Origin: an uncultured Clostridia bacterium
GTDB lineage: Bacteria; Bacillota; Clostridia; Oscillospirales; Ruminococcaceae
Assembly: GCA_945931735.1 (NCBI GenBank)
Contig: CAMEPN010000063.1
Coordinates: 1-8,286, forward strand
DNA: 8,286 nt
Direction of reading: 5' to 3'
Shown here: piece by piece, positions 6,301 to 8,286 of the stretch
Layout of the letters: each line of letters starts with the position of its first letter
How positions within the stretch are numbered: position 1 is the first letter of the stretch
Position numbers and translations under genes: made by a program
The notes under the pieces: model-generated
What the model saw: the letters and a program-made list of their open reading frames with translations, nothing else
Told to the model about the DNA's origin: nothing
Database searches by the model: none

Positions 6301-8286
6301 AAACTACCGCTTCCCCGAAAATTTCGCATACCCCGCCGGTCCGAAAGCAAAATACACCGCCAATGTTACAGCCATTAAAACGCTGAAACAAATCGAATCC
6401 GAACACCGCCATGCGACCGCCGAGGAGCAGGACATACTTGCTCATTACAGCGGCTGGGGCGGAATTTCAGACGCATTCGACAGCACTAAAGAAAAATGGA
6501 GCCGCGAATATGCCGAGCTTAAAGACCTGCTCACGGACAAGGAATATTCCGCCGCCCGTGAAAGCACGCTCACCGCATTTTACACCGAGCCGTATATCAT
6601 AAAGAGCATTTACACGGCGCTTGAAAACATGGGATTTACAGGCGGCGAGATACTCGACCCGGCAATGGGAACGGGAAATTTCTTCGGGAATCTCCCGGCA
6701 GAAATGGCGGAGAACAGCCGTTTATACGGCGTTGAACTCGACAGCCTGACCGCCCGTATCGCAAAGGAACTCTACCCCGAAGCGAAAATACAGAACCGTG
6801 GATTTGAGCGTACAAAGTTTGAAAACGGCATATTCGATGTAATTGTCGGAAACGTGCCGTTCGGGGATTTCAAGCCCTACGACCCGGAATATGACGAATA
6901 CCTTATCCACGACTATTTCTTCGCGAAATCCATCGACAAGCTGAAGCACGGCGGAATAATGGCGCTTATCACCTCCGCCGGAACTATGGACAAGTACGAT
7001 GATTCGTTCCGCCGTGAGCTGTCCGGAAAGGCGGATTTCCTCGGCGGCGTAAGGCTCCCGGAGGACGCATTCCGCACAGCCGGAACGCAGACAGTAACGG
7101 ACGTTCTTTTCTTTCAGAAACTCGAATTTGAGCATGAAAATGACCGAAATCTGGATTGGGTTCGTTCCGAGCGAGTTTACGGCGAAGCAAGCGTATTTCA
7201 GGAAAATCGGTATTTCCGGCAGAACCCGGGAATGGTGCTCGGAACTCCGGAAATCGTTTCGGGGAGATACGGAAACACACGCACGATAAAGTCGGACGGC
7301 AATACCGCCGAACGGCTTTCCGAAGCCATCAGCAGACTTGACGGTCATTTCTCCGCCGAGCCGACCATAGACGATGAATTACCGAAAGAAGAATACGGAG
7401 ATATCCCGGACGGCGTAACTCCGTACACATATTACGTCAGCGGAGGTTCGCTGTACTATGCGGAAAACCGCAGTGCAGTGCCGTTTACCGGAAGTTCAGA
7501 GCCGCGCATTAAAGCTATGTGCGGCATACTCGACCGTCTGAATGAAGTAACCGCCGCACAGAAGAAAGGCTGTTCTGATGAGGAACTAAAAATGCTTCAA
7601 AGCCGCCTTAACAACGCATATGACGGCTTTGTGAAGAAATACGGACATCTCAACAGCCGGTCAAATATAAGCGCATTTGCAGATGATATCCGCGCGCCGC
7701 GGCTGACCTCGATTGAAAATGTCGAGGAACTCCCGGATGGAAAACAGCAGATTACCAAAGCGGATATCTTCACTCAGCGGACGATAAACGTTGACCGCGT
7801 TCCGGCGCACGTTGACACAGCCCTTGAAGCGCTCCACCTTTCGATAAACCTGAAGCAGACGGTAGACCTGGAGTACATTTCTCAGCTCTGCGGAAAGGAC
7901 AAGGACGCGGTAATTTCGGAGCTTGGCGAGCATATTTACTGCAATCCGGCGAAGAACACCGGCGGCAGATATTCTGGTTGGGAAACCGCAGAGGAATACC
8001 TCTCCGGACACGTCCGCACTAAGCTGGCACTGGCTCAGGAAGCCGCCAAAACCGACCTGGATTATGAGCGCAACGTTGCCGCACTTCTGGACAATCAGCC
8101 GCCGAGAATAGGAATAGAAGATATCGGCTTCCGCGTGGGAACTATCTACATCGAGCCGGAAATGTTCCAGGATTTCGTGTACGAAACGTTTCAGACGCCG
8201 GAGTGGCAGAGACACCGCCCGAATATGCACGGCTATTCAAAAGAGATAACCGTTAATTATTCGCCTGAGATGAACCAATGGAAAGT
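3320..8286 (+). CDS. Giant ArdC-like / N6-adenine DNA methylase protein (probable helicase fusion), 3' partial
   Basis: ATG 3320 follows GGAGG (3310-3314) by 5 nt, and the frame stays open to the window end: 1655 codons with no stop. Residues 1-105 resemble the ArdC N-terminal domain (WNNIGRYIRRGEHSTAVF, then YLFDVRQTYGKAY). Residues 160-222 are a conserved helical tail (AEFICMARCGI, ALAQAVLREIDGI). Residues 224-374 are a low-complexity linker overlapping another gene. An accessory domain near 395-490 shows GSGFSNGKFRI, YGIGG and HDGKGI; another near 716-800 reads AAAYIKDYFEQEF to FLSFDDLI. The methyltransferase core starts near 1010: ATAEEQDILAHYSGWGG, SAM motif DPAMGTGNF (1113-1121), catalytic NVPF (1178-1181) and LIHDYFF. 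Related proteins on Firmicute conjugative elements continue into an SF2 helicase, which would lie beyond the window. Likely roles are antirestriction or modification of element DNA during transfer; this is inference. Confidence 0.88.
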   Translation, partial: MSRFNEIAQIYDHRLPQLRSPEVWEQTLRMTSSFWRLNFCEAMLLTLQNPKAEMCGTIDQWNNIGRYIRRGEHSTAVFRSRTDTRLMYLFDVRQTYGKAYNSKWKLSERMADGIVGKFNSENAENAVSFEEYLQKSLDKNIDIVYNYNSKLNNAISNDPRTAVFIRASAEFICMARCGIPSDIDFLDVSKINSDLSIVEIGNAATALAQAVLREIDGIIRRKEYERYEAGVCGRHLRYPIRGRSERTVSPEIHELRQGADDSAGAQGGGPDERPRPDSAGYGEHQRAVPPDMEGDREESGESPEQHGALPAGENLPQPGLLREREPADGDRHGGAGSRVGIPADERILAGGGSTEPGKSDGDSENLDEPDDEELDEMVSDDESDTISVFTDIPEEISPDSDYAQKLLEDEIIRGSGFSNGKFRISEYVSENSPNKDELAKFLKNEYGIGGSSRNDDPVSFSNHDGKGIELVLSNRQVIRFNWKKVAEAVRSAVNNGKYITESDIETRRRVTLFDAQRFAIHYEYPHCLYNDRLDYIRKETAACGLDYPIKLNADMFAVYAAECVRTKPHVKESYQKIDRSSIDIPWKFNDWNEAAEAGKNLPVDSGYGQFRAMCRDSVSELISEISAHTGHNPALGFPEEEITEFFASGEPLTSDSVDKITSEVFGYLYNQEQHSRLNSSKSTEIAAPEQPAEQFTLFGDNEFTMEEPPVDELPDESLNRAAAYIKDYFEQEFGSAAEIEDPSHVDLAYTTDEENSAVISVYADLVQYRITTEYGGNIAREEQYNSLDEMNELALKFLSFDDLISLSDEEKELEVRHDVAPIKLSGRIEKYDLDIDFANLDYIEIEERSDVYEGGIDNNGHERKDNFRETVNHITFFASPANDAVLFNDDSQEDYFDNPIDVSEALERISKYIDMSAESADVSVYIKQIDGERQYFDPPEVRHGVAVEAELRGVHAALGLRQQQHPVAAPDETAAPKIETTDRAHITQKPPPPENYRFPENFAYPAGPKAKYTANVTAIKTLKQIESEHRHATAEEQDILAHYSGWGGISDAFDSTKEKWSREYAELKDLLTDKEYSAARESTLTAFYTEPYIIKSIYTALENMGFTGGEILDPAMGTGNFFGNLPAEMAENSRLYGVELDSLTARIAKELYPEAKIQNRGFERTKFENGIFDVIVGNVPFGDFKPYDPEYDEYLIHDYFFAKSIDKLKHGGIMALITSAGTMDKYDDSFRRELSGKADFLGGVRLPEDAFRTAGTQTVTDVLFFQKLEFEHENDRNLDWVRSERVYGEASVFQENRYFRQNPGMVLGTPEIVSGRYGNTRTIKSDGNTAERLSEAISRLDGHFSAEPTIDDELPKEEYGDIPDGVTPYTYYVSGGSLYYAENRSAVPFTGSSEPRIKAMCGILDRLNEVTAAQKKGCSDEELKMLQSRLNNAYDGFVKKYGHLNSRSNISAFADDIRAPRLTSIENVEELPDGKQQITKADIFTQRTINVDRVPAHVDTALEALHLSINLKQTVDLEYISQLCGKDKDAVISELGEHIYCNPAKNTGGRYSGWETAEEYLSGHVRTKLALAQEAAKTDLDYERNVAALLDNQPPRIGIEDIGFRVGTIYIEPEMFQDFVYETFQTPEWQRHRPNMHGYSKEITVNYSPEMNQWK
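3729..3763 (+). promoter_or_regulatory. Consensus sigma-A promoter inside the giant gene
   Basis: TTGACA (3729-3734) and TATAAT (3752-3757) are perfect consensus boxes exactly 17 bp apart, in an AT-rich patch. A second TATAAT follows at 3758-3763. The start point would be near 3764, about 226 bases before the nested ORF at 3990. There is no other candidate gene start close by, so it most likely drives the nested gene or a shorter in-frame part of the giant protein. Confidence 0.68.
3990..4442 (+). CDS. Nested out-of-frame gene, TnpV-like (150 aa)
   Basis: ATG 3990 lies 8 nt after AAGGAG (3976-3981), in a different frame from the giant gene that covers it. The protein starts MSVMKLEYAEDIYDIPFEED and looks ordered and helical. 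Its plan recalls TnpV proteins of Firmicute transposons: Y..DIYDIP near the start, a YGR segment (32-34), a Leu/Ile-rich helix with SG (LDMVNISGLYLRIWKEI, 56-72), and an AAWESLRTSVSWLAAEV helix (114-130) like the TnpV 'WV..MN.IR..AEEI' end. It is somewhat longer than usual TnpV. By hand count 120 of 150 codons end in G or C in this frame, against 60 of 150 for the giant frame over the same bases, so this frame carries the coding signal. A consensus promoter upstream (3729) and a terminator-like repeat downstream (4445) frame it. TnpV function is not established. Reality as a gene is more certain than the family. Confidence 0.6.
   Translation: MSVMKLEYAEDIYDIPFEEDQNGLFHPKFTNYGRAQMTPLERKAVDLMNDLDPTALDMVNISGLYLRIWKEIGKKAEKARNSTARSLLAKTSLSRDYSESVSQRTEIDMAAQEAAWESLRTSVSWLAAEVRSRANLTEIQKISMSLMTKN
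4445..4487 (+). terminator. Perfect 14-bp inverted repeat with T-run inside the giant gene, after the nested ORF
   Basis: GAAATGGTATCTGA (4445-4458) and TCAGATACCATTTC (4466-4479) are exact reverse complements with a 7-nt loop CGACGAA, followed by TGTTTTTA. It begins 2 bases after the TAG of the nested ORF (4440-4442), exactly where a terminator would be expected. It also lies in frame inside the giant gene, encoding part of a DEMVSDDESDTISVF stretch. It may end the nested transcript and also check transcription of the giant gene. A remnant of an insertion is an alternative. Confidence 0.6.
5759..5782 (+). repeat. Palindromic repeat copy 1 inside the giant gene
   Basis: AGGTGCGACA (5760-5769) and TGTCGCACCT (5773-5782) form a perfect 10-bp inverted repeat around CGA. 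With the preceding G, 20 of its first 21 bases recur at 6137-6157. It is read as EVRHDVA (residues 814-820), in a linker just after an accessory domain. It resembles protein-coding palindromic insertions known from other bacteria. Confidence 0.65.
6137..6157 (+). repeat. Palindromic repeat copy 2 inside the giant gene
   Basis: TGCGACA (6141-6147) and TGTCGCA (6151-6157) form a 7-bp inverted repeat around CGG, preceded by GAGG as in copy 1. It differs from copy 1 by one base over the shared 21 and sits in the same codon phase (EVRHGVA, residues 940-946). Its outer pairs have decayed after base 6157, so copy 1 may be younger. Confidence 0.6.

Noticed and set aside
6722..7348. 208-codon open frame on the - strand over the methylase region
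   Set aside because: The + strand encodes the SAM-dependent methylase motifs; the reverse frame is a shadow.
7661..8230. 189-codon open frame on the - strand near the end
   Set aside because: Shadow of the giant gene, which has conserved segments here (KADIFTQRTI, EEYLSGHVRTKL).
7740..8286. SF2 helicase motifs expected in this family
   Set aside because: No Walker A or DEAD/DEAH-type motif occurs before the window ends; the helicase is only expected downstream.
1..8286. CRISPR array, tRNA or rRNA genes, insertion-sequence ends, origin of transfer
   Set aside because: No regularly spaced repeats, no cloverleaf or rRNA signature, no transposase with terminal repeats and no recognisable nic region were seen.

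Overview
The window looks like part of the accessory backbone of a conjugative or plasmid-like element from a gut Clostridia-type Firmicute (Ruminococcaceae/Oscillospiraceae-like). This is inferred from strong GGAGG-type ribosome sites, sigma-A promoters, GC-leaning codon use, and the combination of ParB-like proteins, an Rpn/PD-(D/E)XK protein and a giant ArdC-like/N6-methylase protein. All supported genes are on the + strand, and no gene-free stretch exceeds 300 bases.

Layout: (1) 2-859 is the 3' part of a ParB-like gene. (2) 856-884 is a strong promoter for an Rpn-family nuclease gene (899-1744), which carries a good internal ribosome site and in-frame ATG that could yield a 63-aa C-terminal product. 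(3) 1766-1921 holds a terminator and then a leader with several hairpins, including a possible three-way junction whose closing stem covers the ribosome site of the next gene. (4) 1922-2896 is a second, divergent ParB-like gene with an acidic N-terminal extension. (5) 2915-3302 is an AT-rich single-gene cassette: promoter, 70-aa orphan protein, terminator-like hairpin. (6) From 3320 to the end of the window one frame stays open for 1655 codons. It encodes the N-terminal and middle parts of a giant protein: an ArdC-like N-terminus, a low-complexity linker, accessory domains, and an N6-adenine methyltransferase core (DPAMGTGNF and NVPF). In this family a helicase usually follows; here it would lie beyond the window.

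The most notable structure is a gene inside the giant gene. Its parts are a consensus promoter (TTGACA, 17 bp, TATAAT at 3729-3757), an AAGGAG ribosome site, an out-of-frame 150-codon ORF (3990-4442) that resembles TnpV proteins, and a perfect 14-bp inverted repeat followed by a T-run just after its stop. In the overlap the nested frame has the GC-rich third positions and the giant frame reads as a low-complexity R/G/P/E/D linker, so the linker looks overprinted on an older gene. Two near-identical palindromes sit in the same codon phase in other linkers of the giant protein (5759 and 6137).

As a system, the ParB-like proteins probably serve maintenance or regulation of the element, the giant protein may protect or modify its DNA during or after transfer, and the Rpn and 70-aa genes look like independently expressed cargo placed between backbone genes. 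These roles are inferred from family resemblance only.
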